Shown here: positions 8,343 through 17,675 of the stretch, piece after piece | Position numbering within the stretch: the stretch's first letter is position 1 | How the letters are laid out: every line of letters begins with the position of its first letter | DNA from: Fluviibacter phosphoraccumulans | GTDB taxonomy: Bacteria; Pseudomonadota; Gammaproteobacteria; Burkholderiales; Rhodocyclaceae | Direction: 5' to 3' | Assembly: GCF_016110345.1 (NCBI RefSeq) | Contig: NZ_AP019011.1 | Coordinates: 1,674,001 to 1,738,000 of the forward strand | Length of the DNA: 64,000 nucleotides | Notes under the pieces: generated by a model | Databases searched by the model: none | Told to the model about the DNA's origin: nothing | Seen by the model: only the letters and a program-made list of their open reading frames with translations | Position numbers and translations under genes: made by a program

Positions 8343-10196
8343 ATGGTCGCCATCAACGCCCCAGAATACGTTAAGAACACCCGCCTCAAGGCTTGGGTTG
8401 AACAAATTGCTCAACTGACTGAACCTGATCAAGTTGTCTGGTGTGATGGCTCACAAGAAGAGTACGATCGACTCTGCGCTCAGATGGTTGAATCGGGCAC
8501 GCTGATCAAGCTCAACGAAGCCAAGCGCCCAAATTCTTACCTGGCCTTCTCGGACCCATCTGATGTGGCGCGTGTTGAAGATCGCACCTACATCTGTTCG
8601 GAAAAGCAGATCGATGCCGGCCCGACCAACAACTGGGAAGAGCCTGCCAAAATGCGCGCCACTCTGAACGGCCTGTTCAAGGGTTGTATGCACGGTCGCA
8701 CGATGTACGTGATTCCGTTCTCGATGGGCCCGCTGGGTTCGCCGATCGCGCACATCGGCATTGAAATTTCTGATTCGCCTTACGTCGTGACCAACATGCG
8801 CACCATGACCCGCATGGGCAAAGCGGTTGTTGAACTGCTGGGTACCGATGGTGAGTTTGTGCCTTGTGTTCACACGGTTGGCGCACCGCTAGCCCAGGGT
8901 GAAAAAGACTCTGCCTGGCCATGCAATCCAGACACCAAATACATTGTTCACTTCCCGGAAACCCGTGAAATCTGGTCCTACGGTTCGGGCTACGGTGGCA
9001 ACGCCCTGCTCGGCAAAAAGTGCTTCGCCCTGCGTATTGCGTCGAGCATGGCACGCGATGAAGGCTGGCTGGCCGAACATATGCTCATTCTGGGTGTGGA
9101 ATCACCGGAAGGCGAAAAGTCCTACGTGGCTGCGGCATTCCCGTCGGCCTGTGGCAAGACCAACTTCGCGATGCTGATTCCGCCGCAAAGCTTCAACGGC
9201 TGGAAGATCACCACCATCGGTGATGATATTGCCTGGATCAAACCACGCAAAGACAAAGATGGCGTTACCCGCTTCTACGCCATCAACCCCGAAGCCGGTT
9301 TCTTCGGCGTTGCCCCGGGCACCAGTGAGAAGACCAACTTCAACGCACTGGCCACCCTCAAAGAAAACATCATCTTCACCAACGTCGCGCTGACCGACGA
9401 TGGTGACGTCTGGTGGGAAGGTCTGACCAAAGAAGCACCGGCCCACCTGATCGACTGGCAAGGCAAAGACTGGACCCCGGAAATCGCCAAGGAATCCGGT
9501 CGTAAAGCGGCCCACCCGAACTCACGCTTTACGGCACCGGCTGCTCAATGCCCGTCCGTTGATAGCGCCTGGGAAGATCCGGCTGGTGTGCCGATTTCGG
9601 CCTTCATCTTCGGCGGCCGTCGTGCAACGACTGTGCCGCTGGTGTACGAAGCCTTTAACTGGAACTACGGTGTGTACCTGGCCTCGACGCTGGGCTCGGA
9701 AACCACGGCTGCCGCCTTCGGCGCACAAGGCGTGGTTCGTCGCGACCCGTTTGCCATGCTGCCGTTCTGCGGTTACAACATGGGCGACTACTTCGGTCAC
9801 TGGTTGAAGATGGGCAAAACCGTCGACAACCCTCCGGGTATCTTCTGCGTTAACTGGTTCCGCGTTGATGAAGACGGCAAGTTCATGTGGCCGGGCTTCG
9901 GTGACAACATGCGCGTCCTCAAATGGATCGTTGACCGTGTCAAGGGTCGCGTTGCCGCTAAGGAGACTGCACTGGGCTGGACACCGAACTACGAAGACAT
10001 CGACTGGACGGGCCTGGAGATGAGCCGTGAAGACTTCAACAAGCTGACTAAGCTGGATGCAGCGGGTTGGGAGAAAGAACTGGCGTCGCACAAAGAGTGG
10101 TTCGACAAGCTGGCCGACCGTCTGCCACAGGAGCTGGAGCTGATCCGTCAGCTGAGCACCCTGTCGATGGCAGAGGCTAACAAGCAGGTCGCCTAA
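8343..10196 (+). CDS. pckG: Phosphoenolpyruvate carboxykinase (GTP)
   Basis: Converts oxaloacetate and GTP to phosphoenolpyruvate, the entry to gluconeogenesis from acids. The length of 617 residues is normal for the GTP class. The kinase-1 P-loop reads ACGKTN around residues 269-274, including the reactive cysteine seen in GTP-PEPCKs. Other landmarks are FGGRRATTVPLV near 421 and the C-terminal WPGFGDNMRVLKW. An ideal CAGGAG site sits upstream of the ATG. The gene is divergent from maeB across about 190 bp, so the two anaplerotic/gluconeogenic genes could share control. A strong terminator follows. Confidence 0.97.
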   Translation: MVAINAPEYVKNTRLKAWVEQIAQLTEPDQVVWCDGSQEEYDRLCAQMVESGTLIKLNEAKRPNSYLAFSDPSDVARVEDRTYICSEKQIDAGPTNNWEEPAKMRATLNGLFKGCMHGRTMYVIPFSMGPLGSPIAHIGIEISDSPYVVTNMRTMTRMGKAVVELLGTDGEFVPCVHTVGAPLAQGEKDSAWPCNPDTKYIVHFPETREIWSYGSGYGGNALLGKKCFALRIASSMARDEGWLAEHMLILGVESPEGEKSYVAAAFPSACGKTNFAMLIPPQSFNGWKITTIGDDIAWIKPRKDKDGVTRFYAINPEAGFFGVAPGTSEKTNFNALATLKENIIFTNVALTDDGDVWWEGLTKEAPAHLIDWQGKDWTPEIAKESGRKAAHPNSRFTAPAAQCPSVDSAWEDPAGVPISAFIFGGRRATTVPLVYEAFNWNYGVYLASTLGSETTAAAFGAQGVVRRDPFAMLPFCGYNMGDYFGHWLKMGKTVDNPPGIFCVNWFRVDEDGKFMWPGFGDNMRVLKWIVDRVKGRVAAKETALGWTPNYEDIDWTGLEMSREDFNKLTKLDAAGWEKELASHKEWFDKLADRLPQELELIRQLSTLSMAEANKQVA

Positions 10197-10214
10197 AGCG
10201 ACGTTGCGCTACGG

Positions 10215-10242
10215 ACAAAGGCCACCTTCGGGTGGCCTTTGT
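10215..10242 (+). terminator. Terminator after pckG
   Basis: Perfect 12-bp stem (ACAAAGGCCACC at 10215-10226 with 10231-10242) capped by a TTCG tetraloop. The 3' T-run is short (TGTCTT). The oprB start lies only 20 bp after the hairpin. Confidence 0.85.
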
Positions 10243-10262
10243 CTTACGCAGCAGATACCTTG

Positions 10263-11672
10263 ATGGCTCTTCGCACGCGCTACCGTTACCGATGGCTGTT
10301 ACTGAGCATCGTCATGAGTCTTTCTTTAGAGAGCTCGGTAGGGTTTGCACAAACAGTCAGCGCAGCATCCTTACCGCGCACCGCGCCAGAAGAAAGCAAA
10401 CCGGACACACCCGACCTCTGGAATAAAAACACCTTACTGGGTGACTGGGGTGGCCTCAGACCACTACTCGACAATTACGGCATTACCTTTACGCTCAACC
10501 AGACCAGTGACTACGTAGGCAACACGCAAGGAGGCATGCGGCAAGGCTTCATTTACGACGGTCTGCTGAACCTTGACGTGGATGTTGACCTCAGCAAATC
10601 ACTCGGCTGGCGCGGCGGCCGCTTTCACATCAGCGGTTATGGCATTCAGGGACAAGACCTGTCGACCAATTACATCGGCAACATGATGACTGCCACCAAT
10701 GTCGAATCACAACCGTCTATTGCAAAGCTTGGCGAAATCTGGCTCGAACAACGCTTGCTCGACGCGCGGATTGGTATTCGAGGCGGTCTCCTCGAGGCCG
10801 ACCGTTATTACATGATCAGCCCGACCGCGGGCGTGTTCATTAACTCGACCTTTGGCTTTCCTGACGCATGGGAAGTCACCATGCCCGGAGGCGGTCCAGG
10901 CTATCCGAACGCGACCCCTGGGGCCTTGCTGACTTTTCAACCCACCGCTGCCTGGACACTCACCGCTTCAATCATGAACGGCAGCCCGATCGGGCCCAAT
11001 ACTTCTTCCACGCGCTACGGCACAGAATTCCCGGTAGGAGACGGCGTGCTTTCCTGGGCGGAAACCGCCTTTACCCCCCATCTGCAACTGGGCACAAAAA
11101 CATTGCCAGGGACTTATAAAGTGGGTGGCTGGTATAACTCTGCGCGGGTAGATAACGTCACGTTGGTCGAAAGCGGGCGGACATTCACCAACCCGATCAA
11201 TCAAAACTATCGGGGACAGTACGCCCTTTACGGTTTACTCGATCAGGCACTCTGGCGTGAAAGCGATACAGAGAACCAAGGTCTGAACAGTTTTTTCCGC
11301 GTGACTTATAACCCGCAGCAAAATCGCAATTTGGTCACCTGGTATTTTGATACAGGTCTGGCTTACACCGGACTTTTCGATGGTCGTCCCGAGGATGTGA
11401 TCGGTCTCGGGTTTGCCTGGGCAAAAATCACGCCTTATCTGTCTGGACCCATCGCCGCAGAAAACACAGTGGCTGGCACACAAACCCCCATGCCAACGGC
11501 AGAGTCGCTCATTGAATTGACTTATCAGGCACCGATTTCACCCTGGCTATCGCTACAACCCTTTTTTCAATACGCCATGAGTCCTGCGGGCAAAGCACCA
11601 ATGCCTAGCAACCCGAATCAGGCCATCCCGAATGCCACTATTGTTGGTGTTCGTGCCAACATCAGCTTTTAA
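10263..11672 (+). CDS. OprB-family carbohydrate-selective porin
   Basis: Outer-membrane beta-barrel of 469 residues with a signal peptide (hydrophobic core at 10-25, cleavage after the GFAQ stretch near residue 30). The OprB pattern LLGDWGGLRPLLDNYGI follows near residue 60, then many short amphipathic strands, and the protein ends in a phenylalanine. OprB porins pass glucose and other small solutes. The ATG at 10263 is chosen because the earlier in-frame TTG at 10239 falls inside the pckG hairpin. No independent promoter is evident in the 20-bp gap, so expression may depend on read-through or on a promoter inside pckG. Confidence 0.88.
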   Translation: MALRTRYRYRWLLLSIVMSLSLESSVGFAQTVSAASLPRTAPEESKPDTPDLWNKNTLLGDWGGLRPLLDNYGITFTLNQTSDYVGNTQGGMRQGFIYDGLLNLDVDVDLSKSLGWRGGRFHISGYGIQGQDLSTNYIGNMMTATNVESQPSIAKLGEIWLEQRLLDARIGIRGGLLEADRYYMISPTAGVFINSTFGFPDAWEVTMPGGGPGYPNATPGALLTFQPTAAWTLTASIMNGSPIGPNTSSTRYGTEFPVGDGVLSWAETAFTPHLQLGTKTLPGTYKVGGWYNSARVDNVTLVESGRTFTNPINQNYRGQYALYGLLDQALWRESDTENQGLNSFFRVTYNPQQNRNLVTWYFDTGLAYTGLFDGRPEDVIGLGFAWAKITPYLSGPIAAENTVAGTQTPMPTAESLIELTYQAPISPWLSLQPFFQYAMSPAGKAPMPSNPNQAIPNATIVGVRANISF

Positions 11673-11676
11673 GGCC

Positions 11677-12246
11677 TCAAGGCGCAATTTCAAGTTGCGG
11701 ACACACGGCCTGAACCATTGCCCAATCGAAATAAGGGCCCGGATCGGTTTTTCGAGTTGGCGCAATGTGGGCATGACTGGTAATAGCGCGCACGGGCCAT
11801 GTCGCCACTAAAGAGACCAGCAACCCTTGCAGGGCCTGGTATTGGGCAACCATAAATGGGGTCTCGTCGTCGCCCTCGAGTTCGATGCCAATCGAAAAAT
11901 CATTGCAACGTTCCCGCCCGTGCCAATGGGATAAGCCCGCATGCCAAGCACGCTCGCCCACCGGCACAAACTGCACGACTTCGCCATCACGGCGAATCAA
12001 AAAGTGCGAGGACACCTTCAGCCCTGCAATCTGCGCGTAATACGGATGCGCGTCCGGGTCTAACTGATTGGTAAACAGTTGTTCGATGCCACGGCCGCCG
12101 TAAACGCCTGGCGGCAGGCTGATGGAATGAATAACAATGAGATCAATCGGCACCTCGGCTGGACGCGCATCAAAGTTCGGAGAGGGAACAATGCGGACAC
12201 CAGGATGCCAGCCAGGTGACGGCTGTGCACTGAGCTTATTCGTCAC
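11677..12246 (-). CDS. ampD: 1,6-anhydro-N-acetylmuramyl-L-alanine amidase
   Basis: Cytoplasmic amidase that removes the peptide from 1,6-anhydromuropeptides during murein recycling; loss often derepresses AmpC-type beta-lactamases. The 189 residues carry the Amidase_2 zinc ligands: His in VIHSISLPPG, His in SHAHIAP, and Asp in KTDPGPYFDW. The GTG at 12246 is chosen because GGGAGG lies 6 bases upstream; an in-frame ATG at 12252 abuts that site directly. The start overlaps the end of the upstream TAXI gene by 11 bp, so the pair is likely coupled. Confidence 0.9.
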   Translation of the reverse strand: MTNKLSAQPSPGWHPGVRIVPSPNFDARPAEVPIDLIVIHSISLPPGVYGGRGIEQLFTNQLDPDAHPYYAQIAGLKVSSHFLIRRDGEVVQFVPVGERAWHAGLSHWHGRERCNDFSIGIELEGDDETPFMVAQYQALQGLLVSLVATWPVRAITSHAHIAPTRKTDPGPYFDWAMVQAVCPQLEIAP

Positions 12247-13669
12247 AGTCATCCTCCCTATCAAAAAACCCAGGTTGGGGCACAGGCTGCGCCGACTGTA
12301 GATGAATTGCGTAGCCATCGCGCACCAGGCAATTGCGTACAAAATCAATAGAGCTGCGCAGTGTGTAATAGTCACTGGAGACGGACTTGGGCACTTTCAT
12401 ACTCAAAGCATCTCTTTCCATGCTGTCGAGGCGATTGAGATACGCCTGCTTCTCAACCGGATCATAAGAAGAAATCAACTCCTGCTCAAAAAACTTCAGG
12501 CTGCCGTACATCCGATTAATGCGGCCACGGACCCGGTTCTTATGATAATTCGGCATCGAACGGATAACCGGGTAAGCAATGGCAAAGAACGGGAGCATCG
12601 TCAGAATGACTCGACGAATGAATTCCGCCAACCAGAAAGGCATAAACTCCATCAGGACAGGCGTACCCTTTTCGTAAAAAGTTTCGGCTTCACCACTGCG
12701 CTTGAGGCTGCTGTCTTTGAATGCGGGAAACTCTCCTTCTTGCGAAAAGAAAGACTGTTTCCCGTTAATCGAGCGCGCCGCCATCAGAAAGAGGGTCTGA
12801 ATCGCCGGATGTAAACGCTCATCAATCAGGATCTCGGTGGTCACCGAAATGAGATCCATCGATTGACTCGGGCGGTCCAGCGGCAGATCCAGCCCCCCCG
12901 GAGGAATCGAAACCTGCTCAATCGATGACACGAGCCGCGTGTAAGCCTCGGCTCGTTCAAAACCCGATAATTGCAGGCCATCAATCTTCAGTAACTTCTG
13001 CACATTAGGCGATTCATAGGTGTCGACGACGCAAAGGGCATCCAGCTGGCCTTTGCGCAGTGCCTCAATGGCCTCTGCATCCGGCAGATGCCGCTGATTG
13101 CTGGCATCGGGTTGAATACCCAGCATCCCAAGTACCCGCTCTGCGAGCAGAAAGGTGCCACTGTTCGGCGTTCCCACATTCAACGTCTTGGACAACAAGG
13201 CCGACATACGCTGCGTCGGAGAAACAATAGGAATCGGACTTCGGTAGAAACACCACAGCGGCTGATAATCAATACTGCCGAGTGTTTGTATTCTTTCTGC
13301 ATGCGGTGGCGCAGCGCCAGCCATCACAAACGCAGCCATAACGGGATCGTCTTTATCTTGCAGACGTTTGACGTTCTCTACCGATCCCTCGGTCGGCACT
13401 AACTTCAGCGTAATGCCCTGCTCTGCAAAATATGCGGCATACTTTTTCCCCAGCGCCTCATTAGAACTGCCAGCAGGCCCGGTTGCCATAGATACATGTC
13501 GGGGCGGTGCCGGATCAGCGATCCATAAGGCCAGAATCAACAGGGTTAGCAAGACGATGAGCGCGGGCCAGGTTTCCCGAATAAACAGCACGACATCGCT
13601 CCAAGCCTCCGTCGCTGTCTCATGAATTGCCACAACCTGGTCGCGCAGATCCTCACGAACGCTACCCAT
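12236..13669 (-). CDS. Membrane-anchored TAXI-family TRAP solute-binding protein
   Basis: The 477 residues contain a TAXI-type periplasmic ligand-binding domain (MATGPAGSSNEALGKKYA near 80, then a second lobe) flanked by membrane segments. One helix lies at about 35-54 and another near 355-375, followed by a basic and acidic cytoplasmic tail. Classical TAXI proteins are secreted and work with a fused TRAP permease. Here the binding domain is tethered and no permease gene is adjacent, so the role may be sensing or structural. The gene is translationally coupled to ampD, which suggests but does not prove a cell-envelope link. Confidence 0.7.
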   Translation of the reverse strand: MGSVREDLRDQVVAIHETATEAWSDVVLFIRETWPALIVLLTLLILALWIADPAPPRHVSMATGPAGSSNEALGKKYAAYFAEQGITLKLVPTEGSVENVKRLQDKDDPVMAAFVMAGAAPPHAERIQTLGSIDYQPLWCFYRSPIPIVSPTQRMSALLSKTLNVGTPNSGTFLLAERVLGMLGIQPDASNQRHLPDAEAIEALRKGQLDALCVVDTYESPNVQKLLKIDGLQLSGFERAEAYTRLVSSIEQVSIPPGGLDLPLDRPSQSMDLISVTTEILIDERLHPAIQTLFLMAARSINGKQSFFSQEGEFPAFKDSSLKRSGEAETFYEKGTPVLMEFMPFWLAEFIRRVILTMLPFFAIAYPVIRSMPNYHKNRVRGRINRMYGSLKFFEQELISSYDPVEKQAYLNRLDSMERDALSMKVPKSVSSDYYTLRSSIDFVRNCLVRDGYAIHLQSAQPVPQPGFFDREDDCDE

Positions 13670-13752
13670 AGTGCCCCTCTAACTTTTATGAATCATGCTT
13701 AAAACCGAAGACTAACGGATAATCATGCGTTTAGTCCAAATCATTCATCGCC

Positions 13753-13914
13753 ATGTCCGGTTTCATACCCTGGCTCCCGGTGCCTATGCAGTTTATGGGT
13801 CTACTGGTGTTTGTCCCCTTCTCAGTGCTTTATATGGGCGAGGGTATCAAACTAGACTACCTCTGGGCCGGCCTGTGTCTTATGGGTGCGGTGTACTTTA
13901 TTTTCCGTAGTTAA
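13753..13914 (+). pseudogene. DUF486 (DMT-type small membrane protein) remnant
   Basis: A 53-codon open frame encodes a peptide whose C-terminal two thirds closely match the conserved end of DUF486 membrane proteins: VFVPFSVLYM, then KLDYLWAGLCLMGAVYFIF. Intact DUF486 proteins are about 110-120 residues with four helices. Here the first half is missing, and only some 80 bp separate the fragment from the divergent TAXI gene, so the N terminus was lost by deletion. No ribosome binding site is obvious. It stops 5 bp before the MFS gene. Confidence 0.6.
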
Positions 13915-13919
13915 ATACC

Positions 13920-15248
13920 ATGCCGCCTACCTCTAATGTGAGCACGCTAAAACCACACCACAACCCGCATACGCGCGTCGCTGTTGCCGCCTGTTTTGGC
14001 ACCTTTTTAGAGTGGTATGACTTTCTCACGTTCGCCGCACTGGCCGTCTGGTTTGGCCCGTTGTTTTTTCCTCCGGAAAACCCAACGGCGGCCCTTCTCG
14101 CCAGCCTGGCTACTTTTGGCGCGGGTATGGTGGTGCGGCCGCTAGGCGCTGCCCTCTTCGGATCCCTCGGCGACCGTATTGGTCGACGCAAAGTCTTCAT
14201 GATCACTATACTGCTCATGGGCGGCGCCACGCTGGCAGTCGGCTTATTACCCACCTATGCGCAAGCCGGTCTCTGGGCGCCAGTGTTACTGCTGATACTA
14301 CGATTACTGCAGGGGCTCTCTGCCGGCGGAGAAATTGGTGGCAGCGCGGTCTACCTGACCGAGCATGCGCCCGTGCGCAATCGCGGCTTGTATACCAGCG
14401 TTCTGCAACTGATGGGCCCACTGGGCATCCTGGCCTCCACCTTGCAGATTGCTTTTCTACAGCAGATGCTAAGCCCAGAGGATTTCATGGCCTGGGGCTG
14501 GCGCGTACCGTTCTGGGTCTCGCTCATCCTGCTGCTGATCTCTCTCAAGGCGCGCATGGCCCTGCATGAAACACCGATTTTTCATGCCCTACAAGCCCAA
14601 GCGGCACTTGCCAAAACCCCCCTGCGTGATTGCTTTCGTGACCGGCAGACTCTGGCCCGTATGGGGATCTTGTTTCTTTGCGTTTCGGCCGGCGGGGCCG
14701 TCCTATTTTTCTCTGCGCAGGTTTACAGTGGCGTCTTTCTGAAAACCGTCGCCGGATTCGATGGGGCCCACAGTAGCTTACTGGTGGCTATTGGCACCGC
14801 CACGCTTTTTCCCCTGACACTGTTAGCCGGTTGGTTGTCTGACCGGATTGGTCGCCGCAAAGTCGTACTCGCTGGCTTACTGCTCGGCGCACTATGCCTG
14901 CTGCCTGTCTTTAATGGCTGGCTGGCCACCAGCGGCTCAGGCAGCCTCCTGCATGCCGCGCTGCTCATGATGCTGATCACCTTGCCGCTGGCACTGGTGA
15001 CCGGCCCGCAAACGGCATTACTGGCCGAGCTCTTTCCGGCGCGCACCCGTTATAGCGCGGCCGCACTGCCGCATAATTTGTCGGCAGGGTGGATTGGCGG
15101 ACTGCTGCCCTTCTTCATTACGCTGATTAATGAAAAAGCCGGCGATCCTTTAGCCGGCTTGTGGTATCCAACACTCTTGCTCTCGCTGGCCTTTATGGTT
15201 GGATTACGCTATTTGCCCGAAACGCGTGGCGTCGATCTCAGTCGTTAA
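13920..15248 (+). CDS. MFS transporter, metabolite:H+ symporter type
   Basis: Inner-membrane carrier of 442 residues with about twelve transmembrane helices. The N-terminal FGTFLEWYDF motif is typical of the metabolite:H+ symporter family (ProP, KgtP, ShiA, CitA). The duplicated MFS loop motif appears as GDRIGRRKVF near residue 84 and SDRIGRRKVV near 310. Known members import dicarboxylates, shikimate, proline or betaine, and the substrate here cannot be read from sequence. The ribosome binding site is weak. The gene follows the DUF486 fragment and converges on the MepK-like gene with a 3-bp gap. Confidence 0.88.
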   Translation: MPPTSNVSTLKPHHNPHTRVAVAACFGTFLEWYDFLTFAALAVWFGPLFFPPENPTAALLASLATFGAGMVVRPLGAALFGSLGDRIGRRKVFMITILLMGGATLAVGLLPTYAQAGLWAPVLLLILRLLQGLSAGGEIGGSAVYLTEHAPVRNRGLYTSVLQLMGPLGILASTLQIAFLQQMLSPEDFMAWGWRVPFWVSLILLLISLKARMALHETPIFHALQAQAALAKTPLRDCFRDRQTLARMGILFLCVSAGGAVLFFSAQVYSGVFLKTVAGFDGAHSSLLVAIGTATLFPLTLLAGWLSDRIGRRKVVLAGLLLGALCLLPVFNGWLATSGSGSLLHAALLMMLITLPLALVTGPQTALLAELFPARTRYSAAALPHNLSAGWIGGLLPFFITLINEKAGDPLAGLWYPTLLLSLAFMVGLRYLPETRGVDLSR

Positions 15249-15251
15249 GCA

Positions 15252-15851
15252 CTAGCCCCAACGCCGTACGCGCCCGGTATCAATGTGCACAAATTGTTCC
15301 GACGGATAATAGCCAACCCCGCCCACACCCAACGCAATCGCCGCATCCCGTAGTTCGGCCAAAGGCACGCCCGGCAAGCGAACATCAATCGCCTTGCCTT
15401 CCATATGCAAGCTGCGCTTGGCGACGCCGCCACCCCGTGAATTTCTCAAATGACTATTCGTCTCCGGGCAGCGGTATCCAGAAATGACTTCAAAAGCCGG
15501 TAACGCGCTACCTCCCAAAGCCAGTCTTACCTGATGCAGCAAATCAAAGAGCTGCGGATCCATTTGACCGACAGCGCCCGAATAATGATCGCGCAAAAAC
15601 CGATTCAGCGTGCGCAGCGCATCCGGCACATACTGGTCATTGATGGCATAAGTTAGATCGATACGCTCACGCGTATGCGTGTGATTGAACGCTAATACCC
15701 GCTGCGGTCCTGATATCAACTCAGGCACCGCACTTTGTGCGCGGGGAAACGCTGCTTTGGCCGCCCCCGCAAAAGGCAATGCAACACCTCCTGCTGTTAG
15801 CTTGAAAGCACGATGCAAAAATTGCCGCCGGTCATGTCGAGGTATCTTCAT
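15252..15851 (-). CDS. MepK/YcbK-like murein endopeptidase (DUF882)
   Basis: Periplasmic zinc metallopeptidase of the M15/DUF882 family, 199 residues. It begins with a twin-arginine signal (DRRQFLHRAF followed by a hydrophobic stretch and AAKAA). The zinc site is visible as SGYRCPETN, then H and D in the RSLHMEGKAIDVRL segment (about 150-160), and the final H-x-D in QFVHIDTG. E. coli MepK cuts 3-3 crosslinks made by L,D-transpeptidases. Here the gene sits 18 bp downstream of an L,D-transpeptidase gene in the same direction, as ycbB-ycbK do in E. coli. Confidence 0.9.
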   Translation of the reverse strand: MKIPRHDRRQFLHRAFKLTAGGVALPFAGAAKAAFPRAQSAVPELISGPQRVLAFNHTHTRERIDLTYAINDQYVPDALRTLNRFLRDHYSGAVGQMDPQLFDLLHQVRLALGGSALPAFEVISGYRCPETNSHLRNSRGGGVAKRSLHMEGKAIDVRLPGVPLAELRDAAIALGVGGVGYYPSEQFVHIDTGRVRRWG

Positions 15852-15869
15852 GTGTCTATTTTAGTCCAC

Positions 15870-17459
15870 TCAGAGGATATTGCCAGATTGATGAGACGCC
15901 TGAGCCTGAAGACGCTGGCTATACTGTGACAACGCCGCCCTGAGCTGACGGTCATGTCCGTAAATGTCGGCATAAAAGTAAATGGTGCCACCCCGCTGTT
16001 TCACAATAGCGGTGGCATAGGCGATCACCACCATGACTGGTGTTTTCAGGCGAATGGTTTTAGAGGTCCCATTCTCCATGGCCTCCCGAATTTTTTCCGC
16101 CGTCCATTCCGGCTCGTCTTTCAGCACAAATTGCGCTAATTCAACCGGTGCTTCTACGCGAATACAGCCATGACTAAAGTCACGGCGATCTCTTTGAAAC
16201 AGCCCCACCGATGGCGTGTGGTGCATGTAGATGTTGTCGTTATTCGGGAAAATGAACTTGATATCGCCTAGGGCATTCTGAGCCCCCGGGCGTTGCCGGA
16301 TGCGCGCCTGCCCATTCTGTAAAGCCGCCAAGTGCGTCTCGTCGAGATGCGTCACGACTTCACCCGAACGCGTCACAATTTCAAAGCCCTGCCGATCAAA
16401 ATAACCCGGGTCCCGCCGCAGCTTGGGGACGGTTTCAGCCCGGGTAATGGAGGGTGGGACATTCCAGTACGGGCTGAACTCAATGGCCCGCATTTGCTCA
16501 TCAAACATCGGCGTCCGGGTATTTAATGCCTTACCCACAATCACGTTCATTTTGAGCGGAATCTGCACGGCCTCACCGTCAATTTCCAGACCACGCAATT
16601 CGAACTCCGGCAGGTTCACCACCAGGACACGCTTATCGGCCATTAACGGCGTCCAGCGCAAGCGCTCCATGGTCAGGGCAATCTGCTCAACACGCGCCGC
16701 AGGTTTTACATTCAACTGCTCAAAGGTCGTCTTGCCGATCACGCCGTCCTCTGTTAATCCATGTCGTTTCTGAAAAATCTTGACGCCATCGACCAACGGC
16801 CCTTGATAACGATCCGGTGCAACAAAGTCTGCCGGCAAATCACCCAGCGATACTAAACGTGCAGTCAATAGGGCGACCCCTGCATAAGGCACCCCGGGTT
16901 CAAGCTTTTGTGCTGGCAATGCTGGCAGATTGCCCACCCAAGCCGGATTGTGTTCCAAAGCCCGATAACGCGCCAACCATGGCTTTAAAGCCTGATACAA
17001 CGGAAAAGCCGGCGTAGCCGCTTTAACAGCCTGCTTCAGGTCGCCCGCTGCCACGGCTGCATTCAGCGTCGCCGGCAAATTAAGTGTCTTTGGCGCAACA
17101 TTAAAGTTGGCGTACACCGACCTTGGATCAACACGGCCGTAATGTAAATCATGCAAGTAACGCAGCAGTGACTGGCTAATAGCGGCATTGAGCGCCGTCT
17201 GTTGCTCTGCCGTTAACAGCTTGCCCTTGGTTGCTGCCACTACTGAGTGCCCAAGCACTGCAGCATCGTAGTCTGAGGGGTTTAATCCCTCATCGCCTGC
17301 CTGTTCCAGAATCTGAACGGCAGACTGCGCCAAGGCGCTCGGCCGTCCTTGCACGATCCAGGCGACGCTATCGTCCGCCGCGATCGCGCCTGATGGCAGG
17401 CTCCACCCTAAAGTGAACAGACAGGCAGCAAGTACTAACGTTCGACGCCATGGCCACAT
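15870..17459 (-). CDS. L,D-transpeptidase, YcbB/LdtD type
   Basis: Periplasmic enzyme that forms 3-3 crosslinks in peptidoglycan, 529 residues. Domain order is a signal peptide (residues 1-27), an N-terminal scaffold region, a peptidoglycan-binding domain around 215-250 (GLTEDGVIGKTTFEQLN), then a YkuD catalytic domain. The catalytic motif SHGCIRVE places the nucleophilic Cys near residue 432, with the upstream HHTP histidine. The neighbouring MepK-like gene downstream would hydrolyse the same crosslinks. The two genes are probably one transcript. Confidence 0.92.
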   Translation of the reverse strand: MWPWRRTLVLAACLFTLGWSLPSGAIAADDSVAWIVQGRPSALAQSAVQILEQAGDEGLNPSDYDAAVLGHSVVAATKGKLLTAEQQTALNAAISQSLLRYLHDLHYGRVDPRSVYANFNVAPKTLNLPATLNAAVAAGDLKQAVKAATPAFPLYQALKPWLARYRALEHNPAWVGNLPALPAQKLEPGVPYAGVALLTARLVSLGDLPADFVAPDRYQGPLVDGVKIFQKRHGLTEDGVIGKTTFEQLNVKPAARVEQIALTMERLRWTPLMADKRVLVVNLPEFELRGLEIDGEAVQIPLKMNVIVGKALNTRTPMFDEQMRAIEFSPYWNVPPSITRAETVPKLRRDPGYFDRQGFEIVTRSGEVVTHLDETHLAALQNGQARIRQRPGAQNALGDIKFIFPNNDNIYMHHTPSVGLFQRDRRDFSHGCIRVEAPVELAQFVLKDEPEWTAEKIREAMENGTSKTIRLKTPVMVVIAYATAIVKQRGGTIYFYADIYGHDRQLRAALSQYSQRLQAQASHQSGNIL

Positions 17460-17541
17460 GGAAATCTCCTAAAGAGGCATTGGGTTGATTGTGCCGTATT
17501 TCATGCCAGGAGACTATTTTGCTGTCCTGCACAAGATTTTC

Positions 17542-17587
17542 TTGACAGGGTGTTTTGAGGCTCTATAATTGGCTATGTTGCACCGCA
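17542..17587 (+). promoter_or_regulatory. Promoter and candidate PhaR operator of phasin gene 1
   Basis: Consensus-perfect -35 TTGACA (17542-17547) and -10 TATAAT (17564-17569) are separated by 16 bp. Nine bases after the -10 box lies a TTGC-ACC-GCAG dyad (core TGC-N3-GCA at 17579-17587). It resembles the CTGC-N3/4-GCAG sites reported for Paracoccus PhaR. The second phasin gene has the same arrangement. Repressor binding is inferred. Confidence 0.7.
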
Positions 17588-17675
17588 GCATAGACTGTCA
17601 GGTGCACAGAATAAGAATGATTGAGACCGCTGTTTTCTTTTTTTTCATCCCTGTGATATTTCCTAGGAGTTGACT

